64,000 bases of DNA from Chloroflexota bacterium (lineage in GTDB: Bacteria > Chloroflexota > Anaerolineae > Anaerolineales > UBA11579). The position numbers and the translations under genes were made by a program. The notes under the pieces were generated by a model, which was not told the DNA's origin, did no database searches, and saw only the letters and a program-made list of their open reading frames with translations. The stretch spans positions 43,429-107,428 of the forward strand of contig VRUJ01000009.1 in the NCBI GenBank assembly GCA_019456165.1. The letters run 5' to 3'. Positions 44,720 through 55,445 of the stretch are shown one piece after another (positions within the stretch are counted from its first letter, which is position 1; every line of letters begins with the position of its first letter).

Positions 44720-46654
44720 ATGAGTTCGATTGACGAAATCAAAACCCGCCTTGACATAGTCGACCTGGTTTCTGAAACGGTGACCCTGCGCCGTTCCGGG
44801 AAGAACCACACTGGATTTTGCCCGTTCCATTCAAACACGCGCACCCCAGCTTTCGTGGTTTTTCCGGATACAGGCACCTGGCGCTGCTTTGGTCACTGCA
44901 ACGAAGGTGGGGATATTTTTAAATTCGTCATGAAGCGCGATGGTTGGGATTTCTCCGAGGCTTTGCGGAATCTGGCAGAGCGCGCCGGGGTTCAATTGCG
45001 CCCGCATACACCTCAAGAGCAAGCCAAAGATGATGAGAACGACCGGCTGCGCACCCTGCTGGAAGCCGCGGTGACTTTCTTCCGGCATCAACTGAGCAAC
45101 ACCCCCGCTGGGAAGACGACGCTCGATTATTTGCATACTCGCGGCCTAAATGATGAAACCATAGAAGCATTTGGAATTGGCTACGCTCCCGACAACTATG
45201 AAGCGCTGATCAAGCATTTTTCCTCCAAAGGGTTCACGCTCGAGGATTTATCAGCAGTTGGCCTGGTTAGTGAGCGTGACTCAGGCGGGCATTTCGATAA
45301 ATTCCGCCACCGTGTGATGATTCCGATTCGCGATCAGCGTGGCCGCATGGCGGGCTTTGGGGCACGCGCCCTCAAATCTGATGAGCGCGCCAAATACCTG
45401 AATTCACCCCAAACCGTGCTTTTCAATAAAAGCAGCCTACTCTACGGCCTTGACCGCGCCAGGAAATCCATCCGCGCAGAGGATCAAGTTGTCATCGTGG
45501 AGGGCTACATGGACGTGATCGCTCTCCACCAAGCAGGCTTCACGAATGTTGTCTCACCTATGGGCACCGCGCTTACCGAGCAACAGCTGCGGGTACTCAA
45601 GCGACTCACTCGCCGCATCGTGCTGGCTCTGGACGCGGATGCAGCCGGAACACGCGCCACCCTGCGCGGTTTACAGATTGCCCGTGAAACCATGGACCGC
45701 CAAAGCGATCCCTCTTTTGATGCGCGCGGATTACTGAAACACGAAGCACGGCTGCAAGCCGATATTCGCGTTACCACCCTACCAGAAGAGAAAGACCCAG
45801 ACGATGTCATCCGGGAAGATCCTTCACAATGGCCGCTTATTCTCGAGGCTGCACGCCCGATTGTGGTACACGTTATGGAAACCCTGGTTGAGGGGCATGA
45901 TCTGAACAATCCTAAAGAAAAAACCGAGATTGCTTCTCAAGTACTGCCGCTAATCCAAGACGTGCCCAGCGCAATTGAGCGCGACACCTACATCCAGCGA
46001 CTAGCGCGTCTCTTGCGGGTGGACGAGCGTGCGTTGTTAAGCGAATTACCAAAACCCACAAAACGAACCCGCCGCAGAAGAACAGCTGAGAGTGCTCCGA
46101 CAACCTCCTCAAGTGAGGGGAAAACCAAGCATCAAGTCTCCATCTTACAAAACAACTTCAAACAACTCGAAGCACACTCGCTGGGAATCATCATGCGCCA
46201 CCCAGAGTTGCTCTACCGCGTGGACCGAGCTCTTCAGGAGGCTGGTTTAGAGCGTATTTCTTCACAAGATTTTCAACTTACTGACCATCAGGTTATGTTC
46301 AGGGTTTCGCTGGAATCTCTAGAGCAGGATTATCTTGAACCGCTCAATTTTGCCTTGGATAACTTGCCGCTACCCATAATCGATATAGCTGATGAAATCT
46401 TGGTCAAATCAGAACAGCTAGACCCCAACGAAGAAAAAGTATTAGAAGACTTGCTGCGTGCGATACTCACCATGCGGTTAAAAAACCTTAAGCAGTACGG
46501 TGAGCAACTGCGCTTTTTGCAAGAAGAAGCCCAGGAAAAAGGTGACCTTAAAGCCAGCCAGTACCAGCAACCAATATTAAAATATAATAGCGCAACATTC
46601 TTATTGAATAAAGCAAGTGAAAAGTACACCAACCGCTCATTATCAAAAAGTTAG
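44720..46654 (+). CDS. dnaG: DNA primase
   Basis: DnaG makes RNA primers for replication. The 644-residue protein has the CHC2 zinc finger ([12 protein letters not shown] at about 34-45, then [12 protein letters not shown], a variant with an extra His next to the Cys), the TOPRIM domain with [16 protein letters not shown] near 257 and [13 protein letters not shown] near 300, and a C-terminal helicase-binding region with [14 protein letters not shown]. Length is normal. rpoD starts 16 bases after its stop, the usual dnaG-rpoD pair; rpsU is absent. Confidence 0.96.
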   Translation: MSSIDEIKTRLDIVDLVSETVTLRRSGKNHTGFCPFHSNTRTPAFVVFPDTGTWRCFGHCNEGGDIFKFVMKRDGWDFSEALRNLAERAGVQLRPHTPQEQAKDDENDRLRTLLEAAVTFFRHQLSNTPAGKTTLDYLHTRGLNDETIEAFGIGYAPDNYEALIKHFSSKGFTLEDLSAVGLVSERDSGGHFDKFRHRVMIPIRDQRGRMAGFGARALKSDERAKYLNSPQTVLFNKSSLLYGLDRARKSIRAEDQVVIVEGYMDVIALHQAGFTNVVSPMGTALTEQQLRVLKRLTRRIVLALDADAAGTRATLRGLQIARETMDRQSDPSFDARGLLKHEARLQADIRVTTLPEEKDPDDVIREDPSQWPLILEAARPIVVHVMETLVEGHDLNNPKEKTEIASQVLPLIQDVPSAIERDTYIQRLARLLRVDERALLSELPKPTKRTRRRRTAESAPTTSSSEGKTKHQVSILQNNFKQLEAHSLGIIMRHPELLYRVDRALQEAGLERISSQDFQLTDHQVMFRVSLESLEQDYLEPLNFALDNLPLPIIDIADEILVKSEQLDPNEEKVLEDLLRAILTMRLKNLKQYGEQLRFLQEEAQEKGDLKASQYQQPILKYNSATFLLNKASEKYTNRSLSKS

Positions 46655-46670
46655 GCAAAAGGCTAGCCCG

Positions 46671-48275
46671 ATGACCACAAAGGCAGATAAGCCGCAAAAG
46701 AACCCTACCGGTAAACCACAAGCTGAGCAAACCTTCAATGAAGAAGCTGTCCCTTTAGAAGGGGATGAAATTGCTGAAGTGAAGTTTGAATTGGATGGCC
46801 TCGATGGAGAACCGAATGCGCAAGAGTTGGTCGAAGAGGCCAAAAAGCTTTCAAAGCTGGTAAAAGAAAAGGTTAAGAAAACCGCCGCTCCAGCGGACAT
46901 CTCCATCGAATTGGGGGATGACCCTGTACGCTTATACCTAAAAGAGATCGGTCAGGTTGATCTTTTGGATGTCTCCCACGAATTCTGGTTGTCGACGCGC
47001 GTGGCAGCCTCAAAGCGACTAGAAGTGGTTAGCCGCCAACATCCCGTTTCCAGACAAGGGAAGAAAAAGCCACAAATGATTTATAAGGTAATGTTTAACG
47101 ATATTACGACTGCATGGAAACGCATCCTAGAAGACACTAAACGATTAGGATTAGAAGCTCCAGAACTCTTCCCCATTTTACAAGAGGCGCAAAGTCTGCA
47201 GCAGACCTGGGAATTACCTTTGCCGTCTTACCTGCGTTCATATCTCGACAACGGGTTATGGTCGAAAGATGATCTTTGGGACGGGGTTGCGCGCAATGCA
47301 TTTACTGTATTTGTGGGATTTTTCGTCCTGCCACCTTCAGTTGCGAAAAAATTAGCGGCCTTTATCCAGGGGAAAAGCAAATTCCCGCCCAGGCGTATTT
47401 TTTATCGCTACCTACCTTCGGATGAGGAGTTACATAGAGAATTAGATAATGTTAAGATTCGCTCTAAAGAAGCACAAGATGGCATCATCAGCGCCAACCT
47501 GAGATTGGTGGTCAGTATTGCGAAGAAATATACTAATCGGGGCAGCAGTTTTGAAGACTTAATACAAGAAGGAAATATCGGTCTTTTGAGAGCGGTCCAC
47601 AAATTTGATCCCACACGGGGCTATAAATTCAGCACCTATGCCACCTGGTGGATCCGCCAAGCGATCACACGTTCAATCGCTGACCAGGCTCGTACTATCC
47701 GAATCCCAGTACACCTACTTGAATCAATTCAACGCCTGATACGAATCCAACGCGACCTCACCCAAAAATTTTCCCGCGAACCTACCAGCGAGGAAATTGC
47801 ACTAGAGACCGAATTTCTGGAAAAAGCTGATTTGGCAGCCATCCAAAAAGCCAAGGAGCAGGATACTCTCATACCGTTGGAGATATCCCGGCGTTGGGCG
47901 CGCGCCACAGAACGAGTAAATCAAATCCGGCGTGCTGCTGAGGAACCAATGTCTTTAGAAAGCCCAGTAGGTGGTACAGACAACAGCCAGTTAGCAGATT
48001 TTATCGAGGATGAGGAAGCCTTGCAGCCCATGGACGCAGCCGCAAGAGAGATCCTGCGCGAACAGGTTCAAAGCGCGCTGGCTGCCCTCACCGAGCGTGA
48101 GCGCGAGGTCCTGGAACTGCGCTACGGTTTGATTGACGGCAAAGATCACACTTTGGAAGAGGTGGGCAAATATTTCAAGGTCACCCGCGAACGCATCCGC
48201 CAAATTGAGGCCAAAGCGTTACGCAAACTGCGCCACCCCACCCGCAGCCGGCATTTACGTGATTATTTGGGGTAA
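46671..48275 (+). CDS. rpoD: Primary sigma factor RpoD (sigma-70)
   Basis: The 534-residue protein directs RNA polymerase to housekeeping promoters. Region 1.2 is [18 protein letters not shown] near 101, followed by a long insertion of about 170 residues before region 2. Regions 2.1-2.4 are [16 protein letters not shown] to [20 protein letters not shown], region 3 includes [13 protein letters not shown], and region 4 has [15 protein letters not shown] and [18 protein letters not shown] use the ATG at 46671; the open frame starts at 46617 inside dnaG but those residues are not conserved. It is translated from the dnaG transcript. Confidence 0.96.
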   Translation: MTTKADKPQKNPTGKPQAEQTFNEEAVPLEGDEIAEVKFELDGLDGEPNAQELVEEAKKLSKLVKEKVKKTAAPADISIELGDDPVRLYLKEIGQVDLLDVSHEFWLSTRVAASKRLEVVSRQHPVSRQGKKKPQMIYKVMFNDITTAWKRILEDTKRLGLEAPELFPILQEAQSLQQTWELPLPSYLRSYLDNGLWSKDDLWDGVARNAFTVFVGFFVLPPSVAKKLAAFIQGKSKFPPRRIFYRYLPSDEELHRELDNVKIRSKEAQDGIISANLRLVVSIAKKYTNRGSSFEDLIQEGNIGLLRAVHKFDPTRGYKFSTYATWWIRQAITRSIADQARTIRIPVHLLESIQRLIRIQRDLTQKFSREPTSEEIALETEFLEKADLAAIQKAKEQDTLIPLEISRRWARATERVNQIRRAAEEPMSLESPVGGTDNSQLADFIEDEEALQPMDAAAREILREQVQSALAALTEREREVLELRYGLIDGKDHTLEEVGKYFKVTRERIRQIEAKALRKLRHPTRSRHLRDYLG

Positions 48276-48376
48276 CGACATACGAATTTTAACCTAGAAA
48301 ATCTGACAATAATCTCTTACCAAGAATCAGCAATAACACATTTTGACGTTCTCTGACGACTGATTTGAATTTCTCG

Positions 48377-51300
48377 CTAAACGCTATGAATTCGAAACCA
48401 ATTAATAATCTCTTGGTGGACTTGACTGTACAAGTGACTTACTAAAGCAAATTCTCCCTGCAGCACTTCAATCAAATTACTCAACACAAATATTGGTATT
48501 CGGCCATGTACCAAACATCTTAATACCATATAGAGTATTTCTCTTCTTTGAAAACCGATAATTGGGCTTAGCCAAATATTCCTAATCACGTGACTAGCAA
48601 TTGAAATAGCATCTGCTTGGATTGTATCTGGCCCCTTCAACATAGAGAATACTTTTTCCAATCGGGGATTTACCTGAAAATTATTATTTATTACAGCACG
48701 CATTAGCATCTCGCAATTAAATGGAACAAAGTAGAAATTCGCGAGAATTAAATCGATACTATGATCCAAATATCGGTCAAAATCAATCAATTTAATATCA
48801 TGCAAATTTTTTATTAATGGGTGTGACCATAAGCTGACTAACCCATGAGAATTCATCGCGTAATGACGAAGACGGAAATCATCAACACATAAAGGTGAAA
48901 TTGTTTGTTTCGCAACTAGAACTGTTGCCATTGAAACTAACCCTGGATATGAAATCGAATCAGTTCCTTCCTGTAAATAATCCATATTTTCAGGTGCAAT
49001 TGAGATAACAGTACATTTATTTGTTAAGAAATTGCGAACTTTCTCAAGCTTTTTAACACCTAATTCAACTTTCTCTGGGCCAATTTCTTCTGAAAAAAAG
49101 CTGCCCTCTTTATAGAAAATTGTTTTGCTGCCTTGTCTTCGTTCTATTTCCCTACTATCTATTGTAGAACTAATCTCATCTAGTGCTTGTTGGGGAACAA
49201 AGATTTCTTCAAACCTTTCATGTACCTCTTGCAACAAATCCAGCGCTGAAAGCACAACCAAACTACTTACACCCATTGTAATCATTTGGGTATTCGTTGC
49301 AATTTCATTATCCAATTCTTGAATTTCTTTATTTCCAATACTTGAGAATATCCTGTGGTTTACCTCAGAAGTAAGACCACTTAGAACATCGATTTGCCCC
49401 CTACCGATTAGATTTGCAAAACGTTCAAGTGTAATTCCTCCAGAGTGATAAAACTGATAAACAGCTTCTGCAAATTCACTTTGACGGGCAATTAGAGTTA
49501 AAAACTTCGTGTAATCCCCCCCAACGATTTTCAATCTATGCAATCCTTGGTGGTCAGGGAACCGTGTTCCGAACTCATCCATCGATTCTTGAAATGCCCG
49601 AACATAAATACTTTGAATTTCTTTCACCTTATAGGACAAAGTTTCAAGTGGTCCTTCACGCAATACTACTTTATCACCAACCTTTTTCCCCATTAACCTA
49701 CTACCAAGATCACTTTCAGGGGAAATTTCCCGTAGAGATTCATCTATTTCATTACCTTTAATTACCTTCATCCATTTTTCCCCTTCATCTGATTCTAATA
49801 GGACTGCTGTATTTTCAATAATAGAATTTGGATCTAAATCCACTTTTGTGTTATCAACACGTAACATTATAGAAACATAACCCAAATGAATCTCCGGAAA
49901 ATTTATTCCTTTTATCCTACCGATGTATGCTAATTCTAATGCTAATTCACAATTATTCAGCCGCAAAAATAAATCTGCAATTCGTATAAAATCGATAGAA
50001 TCTTCTATTTTTTTAACTTTTATGCTCTCTAAAATCTTTTGTGCTTTTGATGGATTATCCCTCTTTAAGGTTAATCTCGCTCTCTCTACCAAATGCTTTA
50101 TTCTAGATGGCTCTAGTCCGACTAAAAGGCCGTCTAGAAAAAATGCTTGATCTAAATCCCCTCGATATTCAGCCAACCAAGCTTCAAGTTCAATTGTTTT
50201 ATTTGTTGCAATACCAGACTCTCTAGCCTTTTTTGCGACATCATACGCTTCATTCAATCTATTTTCTTGGTAGAGAGAAATTGCGAATTGCTCAACCAAA
50301 AATCCCTGAGAATATACGAATTCTTTAATTTTCTCGAACCATTTGATTGCTTCTGAAAAATCATGGGAATAATAATTATGGTTCGCAATACGTATACATA
50401 TTCGAGGTTTTTCGTCTTTATCTGCAATTTTGTAAGCAAGTAATAAATCTTTTAATGCTTCTTGTTGATTTCCAAGCATGTTGTCAATAAAAGCCACTGT
50501 TTCAAATACGTCTGCTGATGGTTCAAGTCCTGATATCAATTGGTTTTTAATATCTAATACATTCTGGATAGCCCCTTTTCCAAATAGTGCTTTGACTTTT
50601 ATTGTCAGGCACAGAAGGTTGTCACTCGTTATTTTTTCGCCACATTCCTCTTCCACAATTCTGATCGCATCATCATATTTCTTTAGCCCAATATTTGCCT
50701 CAGCCATTGCTAAATTGAGATTGTGGTCTTTTCTGTACGATGGAGGAATTCGTTCTAAATAATCATTTGCATTCTTGAATTCTCTATCATGCAAGTAAAG
50801 TACTGCAAGATTATGTAATACTAAAATGTTGTTTGGATCAACTTCTTGGGCCTTTAATAAATCCTTTTTTGCACCTTTTATATCACCAATAAATCCTCTC
50901 AGAGCCGCCCGGGTTGCAAGGATATCTGGAACTATTATCGGATTGTCAGAGGATTTGGAAATTTCAAAAGCTTTATTAGATAACTCAATTCCTTCATCTA
51001 TTTTATCTTGTACCTCCTGATTTTTCACAGGGTTTTCAAATGCTCTACTATTATCCATCTCAATTAATTGAGCGAAGATCGATTCTACTAAATACAGTCT
51101 CGTATAAGCAGAAGTATCATCTTGTGCTAAGGATAAACGGAAATACTTCTCAGCTTCTTTGTAACGCTTTCCTCTGAGAAAAATGACTCCTAAAGCACGA
51201 ACATAATCTATCTTGTTTATAAATTCTTCTTCTATTAAATCATCTAGATCTTCATAGTTTCTCTTTTGAGCTAATGCTTGTAATTTAATAGACATCGCGG

Positions 51301-52174
51301 GTGTTTTTTCTCCCCCCATTTCTAAAGATTTATCAGCGACCTTTATCGCTTCATCTAGTTCCGCATTTAATAAATGCGCTAATGCTAAATTGGCAAGCGC
51401 CTTTTGATGATCCGGATTCAACTCGAAAGCTTTTTTAAATCGGTCAATAGCATTTTTCTGCTTCCCAATTTCTAATTCGCAACCTCCAATATTTGTATTT
51501 ATTCGAAATCTCAAATCATTAGAAACCTCTTCACCTATTAACGATTCTTCTAACAATAGAAGCTGTTCTAATGCCGCGTTTGTTTTGAATCGATTCTTTA
51601 GACTCAAACACACATCAATTATCGCATTGTATTCTTGCTCGTTCTCAGGAAAATCAGATTGACCAGGTTCAGGTTCTTCAGCTTGAGTTACTAATAAATT
51701 TACACCCTGTTGTAAATTTCGAAAACTATCAGTCGCTTCAACAATAAAATTAAAAGTGTCTTTTTGATGAAGAAGTTCCCTTAGTTCATCGATGTCACGT
51801 AAACGCTTATTTAAATCACGAAGAAATGACGAAAGAACAATATTTGAATCCCCAACTCGATTCGAAGTTAACGAATAATTAAAATGTTTCCCCCATTCTT
51901 CACATAAAATTTCAATTTGAGGTTGTTCAGATGGATGAATTAATTTAATTAATTCTCTTTCAACTCTAGTTCTTCGTAAATAATCCACGTCTTCAATAGC
52001 GTAAACAGTTTGTGGGTGGTCAATAGTTGCTTTCTTATATGATTCTAATGTCGCCTGATGAATTGCCTTTCTCAACCTATTTTTATCTAGCGATGGGCTT
52101 ACAACTTTTTCAACCGCAAATGTAAAGAGTTTATTTGCTATGAATGAAATTGCTTTTATTGAAATTGGATCCAT
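48377..52174 (-). CDS. Giant TPR protein with GreA/GreB C-terminal domain and PIN-like domain
   Basis: This 1265-residue protein has four parts. Residues 1-190 are a helical domain starting IKAISFIANKLFTFAVEKVV, like N-terminal domains of NTPase-type conflict proteins. Residues about 190-750 are TPR repeats (ALANLALAHLLNAELDEAIK, LVLHNLAVLYLHDREFKNA). At about 800-850, REISPESDLGSRLMGKKVGD matches the GreA/GreB C-terminal domain that binds near the RNA polymerase secondary channel. From about 955, SLVVLSALDLLQ, FVPQQALDEI and LCVDDFRLRHYA fit a PIN-like nuclease; the first acidic residue is weak. The gene is strongly AT-rich between rpoD and recN, so it was probably acquired. I infer a stress or anti-phage effector; no NTPase partner is adjacent. 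Confidence 0.7.
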   Translation of the reverse strand: MDPISIKAISFIANKLFTFAVEKVVSPSLDKNRLRKAIHQATLESYKKATIDHPQTVYAIEDVDYLRRTRVERELIKLIHPSEQPQIEILCEEWGKHFNYSLTSNRVGDSNIVLSSFLRDLNKRLRDIDELRELLHQKDTFNFIVEATDSFRNLQQGVNLLVTQAEEPEPGQSDFPENEQEYNAIIDVCLSLKNRFKTNAALEQLLLLEESLIGEEVSNDLRFRINTNIGGCELEIGKQKNAIDRFKKAFELNPDHQKALANLALAHLLNAELDEAIKVADKSLEMGGEKTPAMSIKLQALAQKRNYEDLDDLIEEEFINKIDYVRALGVIFLRGKRYKEAEKYFRLSLAQDDTSAYTRLYLVESIFAQLIEMDNSRAFENPVKNQEVQDKIDEGIELSNKAFEISKSSDNPIIVPDILATRAALRGFIGDIKGAKKDLLKAQEVDPNNILVLHNLAVLYLHDREFKNANDYLERIPPSYRKDHNLNLAMAEANIGLKKYDDAIRIVEEECGEKITSDNLLCLTIKVKALFGKGAIQNVLDIKNQLISGLEPSADVFETVAFIDNMLGNQQEALKDLLLAYKIADKDEKPRICIRIANHNYYSHDFSEAIKWFEKIKEFVYSQGFLVEQFAISLYQENRLNEAYDVAKKARESGIATNKTIELEAWLAEYRGDLDQAFFLDGLLVGLEPSRIKHLVERARLTLKRDNPSKAQKILESIKVKKIEDSIDFIRIADLFLRLNNCELALELAYIGRIKGINFPEIHLGYVSIMLRVDNTKVDLDPNSIIENTAVLLESDEGEKWMKVIKGNEIDESLREISPESDLGSRLMGKKVGDKVVLREGPLETLSYKVKEIQSIYVRAFQESMDEFGTRFPDHQGLHRLKIVGGDYTKFLTLIARQSEFAEAVYQFYHSGGITLERFANLIGRGQIDVLSGLTSEVNHRIFSSIGNKEIQELDNEIATNTQMITMGVSSLVVLSALDLLQEVHERFEEIFVPQQALDEISSTIDSREIERRQGSKTIFYKEGSFFSEEIGPEKVELGVKKLEKVRNFLTNKCTVISIAPENMDYLQEGTDSISYPGLVSMATVLVAKQTISPLCVDDFRLRHYAMNSHGLVSLWSHPLIKNLHDIKLIDFDRYLDHSIDLILANFYFVPFNCEMLMRAVINNNFQVNPRLEKVFSMLKGPDTIQADAISIASHVIRNIWLSPIIGFQRREILYMVLRCLVHGRIPIFVLSNLIEVLQGEFALVSHLYSQVHQEIINWFRIHSV

Positions 52175-52285
52175 AATTACCTTATTTTCTCAATTAAAGA
52201 TTTCCGGGATAATATTATTCAAATATGTCGTTTCTATATCGTGTGGTTCCTTTTTTACACCCATTTGTTTAAAATACCCCCAATC

Positions 52286-54019
52286 CTAACCCGCCGCCGA
52301 AGTTGCTTTGTTTACCGTTTGCAGGATCTCATTGGCCGATTGCAGTGTACCCTCGCTGACTTCCCCCAACATCAGCGCTAATTCCATCAAACGCGCTTCC
52401 CCGTTTAATTTCTTTACTTGTGTGATCGTGCGCCCATCCTTGACCAATTTATCTACCTTGAAATGCTGCTCGCCAAAACCAGCCAACTGAGGCAGGTGGG
52501 TGATGCACAAAACTTGATGTTCACGGCCCAGATTCCACAATTTTTGTCCCACCACAGCCCCCACCCGCCCACCGATACCCTGGTCTATCTCATCGAATAT
52601 CAGAGTGGGAGTCTGGTCGGCATGAGCCAGCACGTTCTTCAAGGCAAGCATCAGGCGGGAAGTCTCTCCTCCAGAGGCGATCTTAGCCAGTGGTTTAAGC
52701 CCTTCTCCTGGGTTCGGCTCCACCAAAAATTCCACGCTCTCGAAGCCATTAGAGTCGAAAGCCAGGCGTTCATCATCCCCAACCTGGATACCATTTGGAT
52801 CTGGTCGTGTTTTGAAATCAACACCAAACCGGGCTCCAGCCATGCGCAGATCATTTAGCTGCACCTCGATATCCGTGCTAAGTTTATCGGCCGCGTTGTG
52901 TCTTTTCGTGGAAAGTAATTCTGCTTTTTCTCCAATTGCTTGCAGTAACGTGTTTTCCCTTGCCTCCAATTCAGCCAGACGTTCCTCAGCGTGAGTGATA
53001 GCGTCTAAATCTTCCTGAGCTTGCTCACCGAATGCCAATATTTCGAGTATACCCTCACCATACTTGCGCTTGAGGTTATGTAATAGCTCCAGGCGCTCTT
53101 CGACTTCCTCCAGGCGCTTGGGGTTGAATTCAATTATTTCAAGGTAGCCCTGCAGTTCTCTGGCTAAATTGGTCAGGCCGTCAAACAATTCCTGAGCACT
53201 TTCATTAAACTCGGCCTGAGATTCATCAACTTTGCTCAAGTCTTGCAACGCTTTGACCACCTCGCCCATACGATCTGTGGCTGCGGGTGCATCCGGGGTA
53301 GTATCATCCAAAGCAGCCAGGGCAGTGTTGGCCAGGTTTGCCAGGCTCTCTGCGTTAGCCAGCCTGGTGCGCTCTTCCCTCAGGTCCTCTTCCTCACCAG
53401 CCTGGAGATTGGCTGCCGTGATTTCGTCAACCTGGAAAGCCAGAAGTTCTGCTCGCCTTACAGCGTCGCTTTCTGCCTCGCGTAAAGCGCTCAGTTCACT
53501 GCGCAATTCACGCAGCGCCTCGTATGTTTTACGATAATCCGCTAGCGAATCATCAACCTCTGCAAAACGGTCCAACAATCCTAAATGGTTTTTGACGCGC
53601 CGCAAAGAGAGATGCTCTGATTGACCATGCACGTCTATCAATATTTCGCCCAGTTCACGCAGCAAGCTGAGTTTGACGGTGCGTCCATTGACCCGCGCGA
53701 CATTGCGTCCCTGTGTACGAAATTCGCGTCGCAAGGTGAGGTAGTCGGGATCGTCCATTAATTCTTCCCGATTCAGGATGGCATGAATTGTTTGACGCGT
53801 CTGCTCCCGCACGCGGAAGGTGCCCTCCACACTGGATGATTTCACCCCAGTTCGGATGAAAGATGCATCAGCTCGCACACCCAGGAGCGTCTCAACAGCA
53901 TCAATGATTATCGATTTACCCGCGCCAGTTTCACCGGTAAACGCGATGAAACCGGCCCCAAATTCTATTTCCAAGCGGTCTATGATGGCGAAGTTTTCGA
54001 TGCGCAGTTCAACAAGCAT
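52286..54019 (-). CDS. recN: DNA repair protein RecN
   Basis: RecN is an SMC-like ATPase for double-strand break repair. The 577-residue protein has Walker A FTGETGAGKSIIIDAV near 28-43, a coiled-coil middle (about 150-370), the ABC signature KIASGGETSRLMLALK near 450-465 and Walker B PTLIFDEIDQGIGGR near 475-489. Length is normal. It is the last gene of the operon from DUF3467, three bases after the zinc-finger membrane protein. nadK-recN linkage is common in bacteria. Confidence 0.97.
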   Translation of the reverse strand: MLVELRIENFAIIDRLEIEFGAGFIAFTGETGAGKSIIIDAVETLLGVRADASFIRTGVKSSSVEGTFRVREQTRQTIHAILNREELMDDPDYLTLRREFRTQGRNVARVNGRTVKLSLLRELGEILIDVHGQSEHLSLRRVKNHLGLLDRFAEVDDSLADYRKTYEALRELRSELSALREAESDAVRRAELLAFQVDEITAANLQAGEEEDLREERTRLANAESLANLANTALAALDDTTPDAPAATDRMGEVVKALQDLSKVDESQAEFNESAQELFDGLTNLARELQGYLEIIEFNPKRLEEVEERLELLHNLKRKYGEGILEILAFGEQAQEDLDAITHAEERLAELEARENTLLQAIGEKAELLSTKRHNAADKLSTDIEVQLNDLRMAGARFGVDFKTRPDPNGIQVGDDERLAFDSNGFESVEFLVEPNPGEGLKPLAKIASGGETSRLMLALKNVLAHADQTPTLIFDEIDQGIGGRVGAVVGQKLWNLGREHQVLCITHLPQLAGFGEQHFKVDKLVKDGRTITQVKKLNGEARLMELALMLGEVSEGTLQSANEILQTVNKATSAAG

Positions 54020-54022
54020 GTT

Positions 54023-54550
54023 TTACCTGCCGAGGCTTATTCCTGATAAGCGGTAATAGACAGTAGAAGTAGCCATAAAAGTATACACGACTTGCCAAAC
54101 AATGTTAAATAAAAACCCCATACCACCCCCAAATAACAGGGCAAACAACCCCATAGCAATATATGGCATAGCCCCAATTACAACTCCAACAACCACCGTC
54201 TGGAAGAGAAGGTTCGACCGGCGTTTTTTTATCACCGCCCTCACAGCAGCCGCAATCAAAGACCCCGCAGCTGGAGCAAGGAAGATGGTAAAAAATCCGA
54301 TTCTTGCGACGATGAGGCTGCCTACCGCAGATAAAACAGCAGCGACAACAAATGCCAAAATGTAATCTTGTACCTCTGCCGTTTCGAAAGATTTGCGGTG
54401 GGAGCGGATGCAATCCTTACAGCGGTACCCAGTAGGGGTGTGTACGGCGCACTCAGCGCAAATCAACTTTTCACAACGGTTGCAGCGCAGACCAGTTTCC
54501 CGGTCAGGGTGATTTTCGCAGTAGGTGGTTGTGTGCGGGGCATTCTCCAT
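54023..54550 (-). CDS. B-box type zinc-finger membrane protein
   Basis: The 175-residue protein starts with a zinc-binding module: CENHPDRET, LRCNRCEKLICAEC, and YRCKDCIRSH in the first 45 residues. Four hydrophobic segments follow between about 60 and 165, with a basic loop (IKKRRSN) in the middle. Such proteins are sometimes linked to rhomboid proteases or are of unknown role. The ATG overlaps the nadK stop in TAATG and recN follows after three bases, so it is co-translated with both. Confidence 0.75.
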   Translation of the reverse strand: MENAPHTTTYCENHPDRETGLRCNRCEKLICAECAVHTPTGYRCKDCIRSHRKSFETAEVQDYILAFVVAAVLSAVGSLIVARIGFFTIFLAPAAGSLIAAAVRAVIKKRRSNLLFQTVVVGVVIGAMPYIAMGLFALLFGGGMGFLFNIVWQVVYTFMATSTVYYRLSGISLGR

Positions 54551-55419
54551 TAATTTGCTCGTGCAGATGGATTTTGATCCATCAATTTTATCAAATGGCG
54601 GTAAAAATAACCTGGGTCCTGAAAACGTACAAACCGCACTGAATATTTGCTGGCGCGCACTGTAATACGGTCTCCCGTGGTAAGCTCAACAGGAAGCTGT
54701 CCATCCAGGTTTAGAACTGCCCGCTGGTTATCACCCACTTCCACTGTGACGGTAGAACCTTCTGCCAAGACTATAGCTCGATCTACAGAAAGGTGCGGCG
54801 CTACCGGCATGATAAGGATATTGCGCAGCTCTGGGGGTAGGATAGGGCCGCCCGCGGCCAGAGCATAAGCGGTGGAACCTGTCGCAGTTGCAACGATCAG
54901 ACCATCAGCAACGTATGTGGTTAATGGTCTGCCATCCAGACTGGTTATTAAATGTACTGGCCGAGCCACATCTCCTCGGCCGACCATGGCCTCATTCAAC
55001 ACTTCCCAAGTCCCCAAAGATTCGTCATCCCGCCAGTGCTCCGTATTTAACATCATGCGTTCCTCAAACCAGAAATCTCCTGAAAAAAGACCTGTCAATG
55101 TCTCTTCCCAGCTATCTGCATTTACTTCAATCAAAAAACCAAAACGCCCGAAATTTATTGGCAGAATTGGAATGTTGTACGGAGCACACAAACGTCCAGC
55201 ACGTAAAACAGTGCCGTCGCCGCCCAGGGCAATCAATAGATCGTGTTCATTATTCTTCATGCTTTTAAGCAAAGTGTCTTCGTCCAATGATGCGTAGCTG
55301 GTCACTTCGCACAGACCCTCCAGAAAGCTCAATACTTTGGGAGCAGTTTCAATCGCCTCAGCAAGGCTTGGATGCGAAACTACGGCAATTCTGTGAAAAA
55401 TATCCTTGTGTTTATTCAT
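54550..55419 (-). CDS. nadK: NAD kinase
   Basis: This 289-residue enzyme makes NADP from NAD and ATP or polyphosphate. Conserved motifs are IALGGDGTVLRAGRL near 63-77 (GGDG catalytic loop), LPINFGRFGFLIEV near 85-98, and the NAD-binding VADGLIVATATGSTAYALAAG near 168-188. It lies 26 bases downstream of the Cas4-like C-terminal half gene. Confidence 0.96.
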   Translation of the reverse strand: MNKHKDIFHRIAVVSHPSLAEAIETAPKVLSFLEGLCEVTSYASLDEDTLLKSMKNNEHDLLIALGGDGTVLRAGRLCAPYNIPILPINFGRFGFLIEVNADSWEETLTGLFSGDFWFEERMMLNTEHWRDDESLGTWEVLNEAMVGRGDVARPVHLITSLDGRPLTTYVADGLIVATATGSTAYALAAGGPILPPELRNILIMPVAPHLSVDRAIVLAEGSTVTVEVGDNQRAVLNLDGQLPVELTTGDRITVRASKYSVRFVRFQDPGYFYRHLIKLMDQNPSARAN

Positions 55420-55445
55420 TTATCACTCGCATTACTGCATAACTA

